Below, in pieces: positions 8,320-17,427 of a DNA stretch of 32,098 bases. The stretch is taken from contig JAMFSU010000043.1 of NCBI GenBank assembly GCA_026225475.1, positions 1 to 32,098 on the forward strand, read 5' to 3'. Position 1 is the first letter of the stretch. Each line of letters starts with the position of its first letter. The position numbers and the translations under genes are program-made. The notes beneath the pieces were generated by a model. The model made no database searches, was not told the origin of the DNA, and was given only the letters and a program-made list of their open reading frames with translations. Origin of the DNA: Duganella sp. (GTDB taxonomy: Bacteria; Pseudomonadota; Gammaproteobacteria; Burkholderiales; Burkholderiaceae_D).

Positions 8320-10938
8320 ATGACTCAACACATGGCAATTCAAACAGAAACATTCTTGCCATATATGCGCGACGTGACGAAGTGCGAACAGTCACTGCAG
8401 GAATTGAATTTGATGTGGCGGGTGATCGAGGCTTCGGCCAAGATGAATTGTCCCAGCGAAGCAAAAACCATTCTGCCCACGATGGCAGCCACGCGTACCG
8501 GTTTCAGCCGCCTTGAGCGTGAGTTGGTGATCAGTCTGGTGCAAGAAAAGGTGCGCAACGTGCTCACCGAAATCGGCACCAAGGCACAATATGTGATCGA
8601 CATTGTGGTGCGCAATCTGTTTGAACGCACTGCCGACGTCGGCTTTCTTGCGACCGATCGCGAGTTGTGCAACTTCGTCGCCGGCGTCACCGAAAATACC
8701 GATGCAATCCGCTATCGTCTGCGTGAATACCGTAACAAATATACTGTCTACGACGAGATCATGCTGCTCGACACCGAAGGTAATGTGATGGTGCAGATTG
8801 ATCCGAGCACACCGCTCGAACATAGCGCCGATGCGCTAATCGCCGAGACGTTGCAATCGGACAGCTATGTCGAAACCTTCCGCTTCAGCGATCTGCGCCC
8901 TGGCAAAGAACGCGCGCTGATCTATTCCCGCCGTATGCAGCATCCGGAAACTGGCGCGGTCATCGGCATTCTGTGCCTTTGCTTCCATTTTGAAGAAGAA
9001 ATGGCCGGCATTTTTTCCTCGCATCGCGATGCCGAGGCACGCTCCAACATGTTGCTGCTGGACGCTGACAATCGCGTCATCGCCAGCGCCGATAACTTGT
9101 GGATTCCGGTCGGTACCGAAGTCCCGGTCAATCGCGAAGGCAATGCTGCACTATTATTGTTCAGCGGCCGTGAATATCTGGTGCGCACCGTTTCGTCAGC
9201 AGGCTATCAGGGCTATCCGGGACCGATTGGCTGGCAAGGCCAGGTCATGATCCCGGTCGAAGTTTCGTTCAGCGGCGTGGTCAGCGATGTGCTCAACAAG
9301 CTCTCGCCGGACATTGCGGAAGGCTTGCTATCACATGCGCATTCATTCTGCCCGCCACTATTTGACATCATGACCGCCGCCAAAACCATCCAGCGCATCG
9401 TCTGGAACGGCCAGGTGATGACCGCCGGCCAGACCGGTGAAATGCAAAAGCTCAAAACCATCCTCGACCAGATCAGCGAGACCGGCAATCGCAGCAATGA
9501 ATTGTTCGCGCAATCGATCCACGATCTGTACCAAACCGTGTTGGTGTCGGGCATGCGCGACGCCGAGTTCACGACCAGCCTGCTAGTCGATCTGCTCGAC
9601 CGCAATCTGTATGAACGTTCCGACGATTGCCGCTGGTGGGCCTTGACTCCGGAGTTGCGCACGGCGCTGGCGCAACCGGCACAAGATCAGGCCACGCTCG
9701 ACAAGCTGACCACTATCCTGTCGTATATCAACGGCCTCTATACGGTCTACACGCGCATCTTCGTCTATGACCGCAACGGCCGCATTATTACCAGCACTGG
9801 CGCCGGCGCAGAAGCAGTCATCGGTCAGCAGATCGAGGAAAACTGTCTCCAGCAAGTCTTGTCGCTGCGCACGCAGCAGCAATACTATGTCAGCCCGTTC
9901 AGCCCAAGCGCACTGTATGACGGCAAGGACACTTATATTTACCATGCAGCGATCCGCGATCTCGACAACGAGGCCATCGTGGTGGGCGGCATTGGCATCG
10001 TCTTCGACTCGACCCCGGAATTTGCCAACATGTTGGCCAGCGGCGCCGGCGGAAAAAAGAACCTGCAAGCCTATTACGTTGACCGTAATGCACGCATCAT
10101 TTCCACCACCGATGCCAGCCGCGTGGTCGGCGACACGCTGGAAATCGATCCCTCGCTACTGGTGATCAGCAATGGTGCACGCGCCTCGCAGGTCACCGTG
10201 CATGATGGTGAATACGCCATCGTGGCTTGCTCGGTGTCGAGCGGCTATCGTGAGTTCAAGGTCAGCGATGGCTATCAGGAAGATGTCATCGCTGTGGTGT
10301 TTGAATCGTTCGGCCAGGTGCGCAGTGCCGGTACCCAGACCGACAGCCGCCAGTATCTGCTGGAGAGCGATCCGAGCATGGCCGATGGTAGCGAATTCGC
10401 CACCTTCTTCAGCGACCAGAATCTGTTCGCCATCTCTGCCGCCCATGTCATCGAAGCAGTCCCCTACAGCGAAGTGCTACCGACCTCGATGGGAACACGC
10501 GCAGAACAAATCGGCGTACTCGGCCTGCGCCGCGACGACGATCACCGCAAGGAATTCATCTGGGTCTTCGATCTCGGCCAAATGATGCGCGGCAGCCGCT
10601 CCGCCATCAGTGGCAGCAGCCAGGTCATGATCTTGCGCGAAGGTGCACATACCATCGGCCTGTTGGTCGACGAATTGCATGCGGTGCCGCAATTCAATGC
10701 CTCGCAGATCATGCACACGCCGTTCGCCATGCAAGGCGAATCGATGCTGGTGACTCAGGTTATCAAGGCCAACAATGGTCAGTTGTTGATTCAGGCCATT
10801 GATGTCGGCCGTTTATTCAGCCTGCTCATTGACGGCCAGATCACCTTGCCGCCGGAAGCCATGCAAGCACTGGCGGAACAGCAGAAGCAGCAAGACACAA
10901 CGGTCGGCAATCAGTCGGTAGCCCTGCTGGCAGCTTGA
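8320..10938 (+). CDS. Soluble double-Cache sensor with C-terminal CheW domain
   Basis: The protein has 872 residues; its ATG follows AAAGGGA. There is no convincing membrane segment, so it should be cytoplasmic. Residues about 85-320 and 410-665 are diverged copies of one sensor module. VRNLFERTADVGFLA pairs with LDRNLYERSDDCRWWAL, and YTVYDEIMLLDTEGNV pairs with YTVYTRIFVYDRNGRI. Each copy looks like a Cache/PAS-type ligand-binding unit. Residues about 693-838 form a CheW-like domain (NLFAISAAHVIEAVPYSEVL, FIWVFDLGQMM, IGLLVDELHAV, LIQAIDVGRLFSLL), which binds CheA and chemoreceptors. No methyl-accepting region is present. A role in feeding an internal signal to the chemotaxis array is inferred. 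The gene is preceded by a sigma-54 promoter. Confidence 0.85.
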   Translation: MTQHMAIQTETFLPYMRDVTKCEQSLQELNLMWRVIEASAKMNCPSEAKTILPTMAATRTGFSRLERELVISLVQEKVRNVLTEIGTKAQYVIDIVVRNLFERTADVGFLATDRELCNFVAGVTENTDAIRYRLREYRNKYTVYDEIMLLDTEGNVMVQIDPSTPLEHSADALIAETLQSDSYVETFRFSDLRPGKERALIYSRRMQHPETGAVIGILCLCFHFEEEMAGIFSSHRDAEARSNMLLLDADNRVIASADNLWIPVGTEVPVNREGNAALLLFSGREYLVRTVSSAGYQGYPGPIGWQGQVMIPVEVSFSGVVSDVLNKLSPDIAEGLLSHAHSFCPPLFDIMTAAKTIQRIVWNGQVMTAGQTGEMQKLKTILDQISETGNRSNELFAQSIHDLYQTVLVSGMRDAEFTTSLLVDLLDRNLYERSDDCRWWALTPELRTALAQPAQDQATLDKLTTILSYINGLYTVYTRIFVYDRNGRIITSTGAGAEAVIGQQIEENCLQQVLSLRTQQQYYVSPFSPSALYDGKDTYIYHAAIRDLDNEAIVVGGIGIVFDSTPEFANMLASGAGGKKNLQAYYVDRNARIISTTDASRVVGDTLEIDPSLLVISNGARASQVTVHDGEYAIVACSVSSGYREFKVSDGYQEDVIAVVFESFGQVRSAGTQTDSRQYLLESDPSMADGSEFATFFSDQNLFAISAAHVIEAVPYSEVLPTSMGTRAEQIGVLGLRRDDDHRKEFIWVFDLGQMMRGSRSAISGSSQVMILREGAHTIGLLVDELHAVPQFNASQIMHTPFAMQGESMLVTQVIKANNGQLLIQAIDVGRLFSLLIDGQITLPPEAMQALAEQQKQQDTTVGNQSVALLAA

Positions 10939-11022
10939 TCTAAGGTAAAGCCAAGCCGTTGGCGTGATGTGCGCTATGATGATGCCAATCAATCCCAGTA
11001 TCTTTTTTGATTTGCCTTCATC

Positions 11023-11526
11023 ATGACTTTACGCATCATCGCCAGCGGCGGCACCTTCGACAAACATTACGATGAAATCGCCGGGCAGCTGGGTTTCGCC
11101 AGCAGCCATTTGCCGCAAGTGATGGCGCGCGCACGGCTGACCGTGCCTGCGACGTTGGAAGAATTGCCACTGCTCGATTCGCTCGATATGCAAGACATCG
11201 ACCGTCGTCGGGTGTTGGCGTCCTGTGATCGCGCAGAAGAAGCCGCCATCGTGATCATCCATGGCACCGACACCATGCAGGATACTGCGCGCATCCTCGG
11301 TGCCGCGCAATTATCCAAGACCATCGTGCTGACCGGTGCCATGATCCCCTATGCAATCCAGGGCTCCGATGCCCAATTCAACTTCGGCTTCGCCTGTGGT
11401 GTCGCCCAGGTATTGCCGCATGGTGTCTATGTGGCGATGAATGGCCGGGTATTCGATTGGGACAAGGTCCGCAAGAACCGCGTGGCCGGCGTCTTCGAAT
11501 CCAGCGACAACGACAGCGACCAATAA
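11023..11526 (+). CDS. Single-domain asparaginase-like protein
   Basis: The 167-residue product corresponds to the N-terminal catalytic domain of type I/II L-asparaginases, about half the length of the true enzymes. The first nucleophile threonine is T11 in ASGGTFDKHYD and the second catalytic pair is T82-D83 in IIHGTDTMQD. TGAMIPYAIQGSDAQFNFG is also conserved. The C-terminal domain that completes the active site between subunits is absent. The frame ends cleanly rather than in a decayed tail, so this is probably a stable short family and not a truncation. Its activity is uncertain. No strong ribosome binding site is visible. Confidence 0.85.
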   Translation: MTLRIIASGGTFDKHYDEIAGQLGFASSHLPQVMARARLTVPATLEELPLLDSLDMQDIDRRRVLASCDRAEEAAIVIIHGTDTMQDTARILGAAQLSKTIVLTGAMIPYAIQGSDAQFNFGFACGVAQVLPHGVYVAMNGRVFDWDKVRKNRVAGVFESSDNDSDQ

Positions 11527-11541
11527 TCGGATTGTCACCTG

Positions 11542-12465
11542 CTACACCACACCCGCCGGCTTGAGCTGCTCCTGCTGCTGCGCCCAGTGTCGGCAAAATT
11601 CCAGCAGCGACGCCAGTCTGACCGACAGCACCCGATGCTTGCTGCGCACCATATAGAAATGCCGGCGCAATACCGGCAACGGTGTCACCAACTCTACCAG
11701 CCGCCCTGCTTCCAGCAAATCCTGCACCACTGCGCGCGATAGACAACTGATGCCCATGCCCTCGGCGGTGGCGCGCTTGATCGCTTCCGAATTGCCAAAT
11801 TCGCAAGCCGATGGCAAATGATGCAAGTAGGGCAACAAGGCATGCTCGACTGCCTCGCGCGTACCGGAGCCGGTTTCGCGCAACAACCAATCGGCCTGAC
11901 TCAGTTGCTTCAAACTCAATTTTTTGCCCTGCTGCACCAACGCATGCAGGGGTGACGCCACCACGATCAATTCATCGATCATCCATGGTTCGACCTCGAC
12001 ATCATTGGCATGGCAAGGCCCTTCGATCAGCGCTGCATCGACTTCGAAATTACTGACCGCGGCAACAATGTCCGCGGTATTGGCGACCAATGCCCGGACC
12101 CGCAGCTGCGGCTGATCACGCCGATACGCGGCGATCATTTGCGGCAGCATGTAACTGCCGATGGTAGTGCTGGCACCGATATGCAATTGAGCACCGGCCT
12201 GATGCGGCGCCAGGAACTGTTGTTCTATCGTCTGCGCGGCATCAAGCATGTGGCGCGCCTGTGGCAGCAGCAGGCGGCCATGGTCGTTCAACACCAGCCG
12301 CTTGCCGACCCGGTCGAACAATTGCACCGCAAGCGCGCTCTCCAGCTCGTTCAGCGCTGCACTAGCCGCCGATTGCGACAAGGCCACCAGCTCGGCCGCC
12401 GCCGTGGTACTGCCGGCGTGCACCACCGCTACAAAAATCTGCAATTGCCGCAAGGTAATTTTCAT
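11542..12465 (-). CDS. LysR-type regulator, YeiE-like
   Basis: This transcription factor of 307 residues starts MKITLRQLQIFVAVVHAG. The frame is open 14 codons further upstream, but those residues are not part of the family. The winged helix-turn-helix covers about 1-60 (STTAAAELVALSQSAASAALNELE), and the ligand-binding domain follows. It is divergent from a YeiH-family gene 116 bp away, the classic arrangement of a LysR protein controlling its neighbour. The equivalent in E. coli is yeiE beside yeiH. A short dyad between the genes may be its operator. Confidence 0.9.
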   Translation of the reverse strand: MKITLRQLQIFVAVVHAGSTTAAAELVALSQSAASAALNELESALAVQLFDRVGKRLVLNDHGRLLLPQARHMLDAAQTIEQQFLAPHQAGAQLHIGASTTIGSYMLPQMIAAYRRDQPQLRVRALVANTADIVAAVSNFEVDAALIEGPCHANDVEVEPWMIDELIVVASPLHALVQQGKKLSLKQLSQADWLLRETGSGTREAVEHALLPYLHHLPSACEFGNSEAIKRATAEGMGISCLSRAVVQDLLEAGRLVELVTPLPVLRRHFYMVRSKHRVLSVRLASLLEFCRHWAQQQEQLKPAGVV

Positions 12466-12492
12466 CAAGACACCAAACCAACTAATAAAGTA

Positions 12493-12505
12493 GGTAGATA
12501 TTACC
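12493..12505. promoter_or_regulatory. Candidate LysR operator between yeiE-like and yeiH genes
   Basis: The dyad GGTA-GATAT-TACC lies in the 116-bp divergent gap, 28 bp before the LysR start codon. LysR sites often contain T-N11-A dyads of this size. The evidence is symmetry and position only. Confidence 0.3.
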
Positions 12506-12581
12506 AAAATAACGTGTTTTTCTTTTATATCGCTGCGCGCTACAGTGACGTCATTCCATCGTCGCCAACACCAGACAGATC

Positions 12582-13667
12582 ATGAACAGCACCGCCACCT
12601 CACCCATACCAGCCCCAGCCATCGCCAGGCCTTATCACCCAGTGAGATTGCTGCCGGGTCTGATGCTCAGCGCTGCGCTGGCATTTGCCTCGATTGAAAT
12701 TAGCAACAATAACTGGCTGCAAGCCCACGGCATGAGCGTGCTGACCATTGCCATCGTGCTTGGCATGCTGCTCGGCAATACTGTATTCCATCGCATGGGC
12801 GCGCAATGCGGCAGCGGCGTCGCCTTCTCCAAACAAAATCTGCTGCGCCTGGGCATCGTGCTCTACGGCTTGCGCCTGACATTTCAGGATATCGCCCAGG
12901 TCGGTATGAGCGGCGTGCTGATCGACGCTTGCATGCTGATGTCCACTTTCGGACTTGCCTATTTTCTGGGGGTGAAGTTATTCAAGCTGGATCCCGATGC
13001 CGTCATGCTGATCGGCGCCGGCAGTTCGATCTGTGGCGCGGCAGCCGTCATGGCCACCGAACCGGTATTGCGGGCGCGTAGCGAACATGTCACCGTCGCC
13101 GTGTCGACGGTGGTGGTGTTCGGCTCCATTGCGATCTTTTTGTATCCGATGTTGCATGGCTTGCACTGGTGGCAGGGTCGTGCCGACTTCGGCATCTATA
13201 TCGGCTCCACCGTGCATGAAGTAGCGCAAGTGGTGGCCGCAGCCCGCACCATTGACGAGCACACCGCCAATACAGCGGTGATCGCCAAAATGGTACGCGT
13301 GATGATGCTGGCGCCATTCCTGTTGCTGCTGTCAGCCTATGTACGGCGCCGTCAACCGCAAGCCAAGTCGCCGACCACCGCCTCGACATTTGCCTCACGT
13401 ACTGCTGGCATGCCATGGTTTGCCTTCGCCTTCATTGCCGTGGTCGCCTGCCACTCACTGTGGCCGCTGCCAGCCGCTGTCAACAGCACCTTGCTGAGCG
13501 CCGACACGTTCTTGCTGGCCATGGCGATGGCCGCGCTCGGCCTGACCACACAACTGGCCTCAGTGCGCCGCGCTGGCGTGCGGCCGCTGCTGCTCGGTGG
13601 CTTGCTGTTTGCCTGGCTGATCGTTGGCGGTGCCGTGATCAACATGGCGTTGAGCGGCTTGTTTTAA
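12582..13667 (+). CDS. YeiH family putative sulfate exporter
   Basis: This integral membrane protein of 361 residues has about ten hydrophobic segments after a short polar N-terminus. Family features include TIAIVLGMLLGNTVF, the re-entrant-like VMLIGAGSSICGAAAVMATE, and the later GSTVHEVAQVVAAARTI. The family (UPF0324, YeiH) is annotated as a putative sulfate exporter; the substrate has little direct proof. It is divergent from a LysR regulator that probably controls it. Its stop codon overlaps that of the convergent DUF1857 gene. Confidence 0.9.
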   Translation: MNSTATSPIPAPAIARPYHPVRLLPGLMLSAALAFASIEISNNNWLQAHGMSVLTIAIVLGMLLGNTVFHRMGAQCGSGVAFSKQNLLRLGIVLYGLRLTFQDIAQVGMSGVLIDACMLMSTFGLAYFLGVKLFKLDPDAVMLIGAGSSICGAAAVMATEPVLRARSEHVTVAVSTVVVFGSIAIFLYPMLHGLHWWQGRADFGIYIGSTVHEVAQVVAAARTIDEHTANTAVIAKMVRVMMLAPFLLLLSAYVRRRQPQAKSPTTASTFASRTAGMPWFAFAFIAVVACHSLWPLPAAVNSTLLSADTFLLAMAMAALGLTTQLASVRRAGVRPLLLGGLLFAWLIVGGAVINMALSGLF

Positions 13668-14137
13668 TGCAGGGAGGAGCCCTTGGCACTCATCTCGCGG
13701 ATGATGCGGATGGTGTCAATATCCGCCTCTTCATAGGCTGAGCGGCGGAACTGATCGTAAAACGCTTCTTCGCTGCCGACTTGCTCGGGTGCACCATCGT
13801 CATATTCAAAGCGCACAAACAAGGCCCCTGGCGCTGGCTCTTCGATGGTCATGCTCATCCCCGACAGGGGAATATCCCCCTGTGCCGGCACCTGATAGTG
13901 CACCGACACCAGCGCTTGATAGGTCACGATGTCGGCAATCACCAATTCGCCATAGCGCAGCATGCGCCGCACCGAATCTGCATTTTTGTCGGACAGCTCG
14001 CAGGCATCGAGATGCGGCATGAACAGCTTCGGTGCTTCGGCGCGCAGTACCAGGCCGCGCCACAACTCTTCCCGTGTCATGACGTCAATCAAGGGATTGA
14101 GCGGATCGTTGATTTGTATTAAATGGTTGAATTTCAT
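13664..14137 (-). CDS. DUF1857 / SRPBCC fold protein
   Basis: The product has 157 residues, starting MKFNHLIQINDPLNPLIDVM. A second ATG lies one codon upstream, and either may be used. The opening, followed by LTREELWRGLVLRAEAPKLF in outline and the ending DTIRIIREMS, is the signature of DUF1857, part of the SRPBCC (START-like) ligand-binding superfamily related to AtaL. No catalytic role is established. It is soluble. It stands alone, converging on the yeiH gene with overlapping stop codons. Confidence 0.85.
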   Translation of the reverse strand: MKFNHLIQINDPLNPLIDVMTREELWRGLVLRAEAPKLFMPHLDACELSDKNADSVRRMLRYGELVIADIVTYQALVSVHYQVPAQGDIPLSGMSMTIEEPAPGALFVRFEYDDGAPEQVGSEEAFYDQFRRSAYEEADIDTIRIIREMSAKGSSLH

Positions 14138-14262
14138 CACTGCAAACCTGTTTTGTAATGCCGCTATTGTCCCACATAAGCCGCTCCGGCTGCAGGCTCC
14201 GGCCGGTTACGCCTGTTACAATGACCGGCTAATCCACCACCGCGACTTCGGTCTCCCTGCGC

Positions 14263-16335
14263 ATGTCTGCTGCCCCCGCTTTTGGTCTGAACGCTCCGCA
14301 AAGCGAAGCCGTCCTGTACATGAACGGCCCTTGTCTGGTGCTGGCTGGCGCCGGTTCTGGCAAGACCCGCGTGATTACACAAAAGATTGCCCATCTGATC
14401 GAGAACTGCGGCTACGAATCGCGCCACATTGCCGCACTGACCTTCACCAACAAGGCCGCGCTGGAAATGCAGGAACGCATTGCCAAGCTGCTCAAGGAAC
14501 CCAAGAAAGCCAAGCAGTTGACGGTGTCGACCTTCCACTCGCTGGGTGTCAAGATCCTGCGACAGGAAGCCCAGAATCTGGGCTTGAAAGATCGTTTCTC
14601 GATCATGGACAGCGACGATTGCTTTTCGCTGGTGCAGGATTTGGCAGTGACCACCGACAAGCAATTGATCCGGCGCATTCAGAATGCCATGTCCTTGTGG
14701 AAAAATGGCCTGATCGATCCCGAAGTCGCACTCAAGAATGCCGTCGATGAAGATGAAGCGCAAGCCGCGCGCATCTTCCGCAGCTATGTGGCAACGCTCA
14801 AGGCTTATCAGGCGGTCGACTTCGATGACTTGATCCGGCTGCCGGTAGAATTATTTCGCAGCAATGAAGCAGTACGCGACCGCTGGCAACGGCGCCTGCG
14901 TTACCTGCTGGTCGATGAATATCAGGATACCAACACCTGCCAGTATGAACTGGTCAAGTTGCTGGTCTCAGGCATCGGCAAAAAACCCATGTTTACTGCC
15001 GTCGGCGACGACGATCAAGCAATCTACGCCTGGCGCGGTGCCACCATCGAAAACCTGAAGACGCTGCAGGTGGACTTTCCCAATCTGCATTTGATCAAAC
15101 TGGAGCAAAACTACCGCTCCAGCACCCGCATCCTGCAAGCGGCCAACTCGGTAATTTCCAACAACCCCAAGATGTTCGACAAGGTTTTGTGGTCGGAGCA
15201 TGGTCTGGGCGATCCGATCAAGGTGCTGGCAATGGACGACGACGAAGCCGAAGCCGATCAAGTCGCCATCATGTTGTCGGCGCACCGCTTCGAGCGCCGC
15301 GCTAAATATTCCGACTATGCGATTTTGTATCGCGGCAATCACCAGGCGCGTATTTTCGAAAAGGCCTTACGGCGCGAGCGAATTCCCTACGTGATGTCGG
15401 GTGGCCAGAGTTACTTCGACCGCGCCGAGATCAAGGACATCATCAGTTACCTGCGTCTGATTGCCAATCAAGACGATGATCCGGCCTTCATCCGTGCCGT
15501 GACCACACCGCGTCGCGGCATCGGCCAGGCTACGCTGGAAGCACTCGGCACCGTCGCAGGTCAATGGCAATGCTCACTGTTCGAAGCAGTCTACAAAGGC
15601 GGCATCGAAGAGAAACTCGCCGACAAGCAATTACTGCCGTTGCGCCAATTCTGCGACTTCATCAACCAGCTCGAATCGCGTGCCAGCCGCCCCGGGCCAT
15701 CCGGCAGCGGTGAAAATGCCGGACTAGTGCTCGATGACATGATGGAAGCGATCAACTATGAAGGCTACCTGTACGACGCCTTCGACGAACGCCAGGCGCA
15801 TAGCAAATGGCAAAACGTGTTCGAATTCACCAACTGGCTCAAGGAGCGCGGTTGCGGCGGCAAAGACCGTGAAGGCGACGAAAAAAATCTGCTCGAACTG
15901 ACGCAAATGGTGGCCTTGATGAGCATGCTCGAAGGTAATGAGGAAGATCCCGACGCGGTGCGCATGTCGACGCTGCACGCGTCCAAAGGGCTGGAATACC
16001 CGCATGTCTTCCTGATCGGGGTCGAAGAAGGCATCTTGCCGCACAAGGGCGATCCCGATGCACCGCCAGAGGTGGTCGCCGCCCGTATTGAAGAAGAACG
16101 TCGCTTGATGTATGTCGGCATCACGCGGGCGCAACGTTCACTGCATGTGACTTGGTGCAAACGACGCAAGCGCGCGCGTGAATTTATCGCTTGTGATATG
16201 TCCCGCTTCATCCACGAAATGCGCCTCAATGTTGGCGACGCCGTGCCCAAGGAAGAGGAAGAGATCACGCCACAGAACCGGCTGGCCAGTCTCAAGGCCT
16301 TGTTGCAAAAACCGCGTCCTACTGATATCACTTGA
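14263..16335 (+). CDS. rep: ATP-dependent DNA helicase Rep
   Basis: This superfamily 1 3'-5' helicase of 690 residues helps replication forks through obstacles and restarts them. Motif I (Walker A) GAGSGKT is at 29-35, motif Ia at ALTFTNKAALEM, motif II LLVDEYQDTN at about 215-224, motif III VGDDDQAIYAWRGA at about 247-260, motif IV in NYRSSTRIL, motif V MSTLHASKGLEY near 568 and motif VI LMYVGITRAQRSL near 616. The length and the GDDDQAIYAWRGA form favour Rep over UvrD or PcrA. It is a single gene, followed by the ABC transporter genes. Confidence 0.93.
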   Translation: MSAAPAFGLNAPQSEAVLYMNGPCLVLAGAGSGKTRVITQKIAHLIENCGYESRHIAALTFTNKAALEMQERIAKLLKEPKKAKQLTVSTFHSLGVKILRQEAQNLGLKDRFSIMDSDDCFSLVQDLAVTTDKQLIRRIQNAMSLWKNGLIDPEVALKNAVDEDEAQAARIFRSYVATLKAYQAVDFDDLIRLPVELFRSNEAVRDRWQRRLRYLLVDEYQDTNTCQYELVKLLVSGIGKKPMFTAVGDDDQAIYAWRGATIENLKTLQVDFPNLHLIKLEQNYRSSTRILQAANSVISNNPKMFDKVLWSEHGLGDPIKVLAMDDDEAEADQVAIMLSAHRFERRAKYSDYAILYRGNHQARIFEKALRRERIPYVMSGGQSYFDRAEIKDIISYLRLIANQDDDPAFIRAVTTPRRGIGQATLEALGTVAGQWQCSLFEAVYKGGIEEKLADKQLLPLRQFCDFINQLESRASRPGPSGSGENAGLVLDDMMEAINYEGYLYDAFDERQAHSKWQNVFEFTNWLKERGCGGKDREGDEKNLLELTQMVALMSMLEGNEEDPDAVRMSTLHASKGLEYPHVFLIGVEEGILPHKGDPDAPPEVVAARIEEERRLMYVGITRAQRSLHVTWCKRRKRAREFIACDMSRFIHEMRLNVGDAVPKEEEEITPQNRLASLKALLQKPRPTDIT

Positions 16336-16457
16336 GCAAATAGTGTGCAGAAGCGACGCCAGGCGTTTGAAACCGTTTACAATCCAGCCCTCTGAAAACA
16401 GTGCAGCCGGGCCGCTTGCCCGGGCCGCCTGGCATGACATTTTTTACAAGGTAGCCC

Positions 16458-17252
16458 ATGAATAAATTCTTCACACAAATCGCGCCTATGCTGGCGCTGC
16501 TGGCTGCGCTGAGCGCTTGCGAAAAAAAGGATACGCCCGTCACCGACACCGCGGCAGCGCCGCCAACCAAGGTCTATCTGGTCGGTGTGGAGTCCGCCTA
16601 TGCGCCGTTTTCATCCGAGAATGAAAAGAAGGATGTGGTCGGCTTCGACATCGACATCATGAAGGCGCTGGCACAAAAAATCGGCATCGAAGTCAAGTTC
16701 GTACCGACGCCGTTTGAAGGCTTCTTCAACTTCCTCGCCCAAGGCGACCGCGATCTGTTGATTTCGGCCATCACCATTACCGACGAACGCAAGCAGACCG
16801 TCGATTTTTCGGCGCCGTATTTTGAAGCCTCGCAATTGATCGCCGTGGCAGCCAACGCTACCAAGGTCAATAAATTTGACGACCTGAAAACACTCAAGGT
16901 CGGTGTGCAAAGCGCCACCTCCGGCGACGAGATCGTGCAGCAATTGCTGGGCAAGAACAATCCCAACATCAAGCGCCTCGACTCCACTCCGTTGGCCTTG
17001 AAGGAACTGGAAGGCGGCGGCGTTGACGCCGTGGTCGCTGATGATGCGGTGGTCAAGAACTACATCACCAATAATCCCGGCAGCAAGCTGCGCACCGTCG
17101 CCGATGCTGGTTTTCCGAAGGAGTATTACGGCATCGCCGTGCGCAAGGGCAATACCGAGCTGCTCGACAAGGTCAACAAAGGCATGGCCGATCTCAAGGC
17201 CGATGGTACTTTTGACAAGATCAGCGCACAGTATTTTGGCCCGGCCAAGTAA
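16458..17252 (+). CDS. Amino-acid ABC transporter substrate-binding lipoprotein
   Basis: This is a periplasmic solute-binding protein of the SBP_bac_3 family, 264 residues. The signal peptide ends in the lipobox LSAC, giving C21 as the lipidated residue. The ligand-binding core shows YAPFSSENEKKDVVGFDIDI, DLLISAITITDERKQTVDFS, the hinge region VGVQSATSGDEIV and AVVADDAVVKNYI. The order matches polar amino acid binders such as GlnH, but the ligand cannot be fixed. The ATG follows AAGGTAGCC. A permease gene comes next, after a gap holding a hairpin. Confidence 0.92.
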   Translation: MNKFFTQIAPMLALLAALSACEKKDTPVTDTAAAPPTKVYLVGVESAYAPFSSENEKKDVVGFDIDIMKALAQKIGIEVKFVPTPFEGFFNFLAQGDRDLLISAITITDERKQTVDFSAPYFEASQLIAVAANATKVNKFDDLKTLKVGVQSATSGDEIVQQLLGKNNPNIKRLDSTPLALKELEGGGVDAVVADDAVVKNYITNNPGSKLRTVADAGFPKEYYGIAVRKGNTELLDKVNKGMADLKADGTFDKISAQYFGPAK

Positions 17253-17340
17253 TGCCGACCATGGCTGACGGCACGCTGTGGCCAATGGACCGCAGCGCTA
17301 CGGTATAATTTTGCATCCACTGCCTCACCCGTAGAGCGCC

Positions 17341-17369
17341 TGCGCAATCCACCAGGATTGCGCATTTTC
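17341..17369 (+). terminator. Hairpin terminator between binding protein and permease
   Basis: A perfect 10-bp stem TGCGCAATCC/GGATTGCGCA with loop ACCA is followed by TTTTC. A TATAAT box sits 30 bp upstream (17304-17309). The short T-run suggests partial termination, which would lower permease output relative to the abundant binding protein, or an attenuator downstream of a second promoter. Confidence 0.6.
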
Positions 17370-17427
17370 ATGCCCGGCATCGCTGCTACCGCACGCTTGA
17401 TTGCTTAATTACTCGCTCATTGTCACC

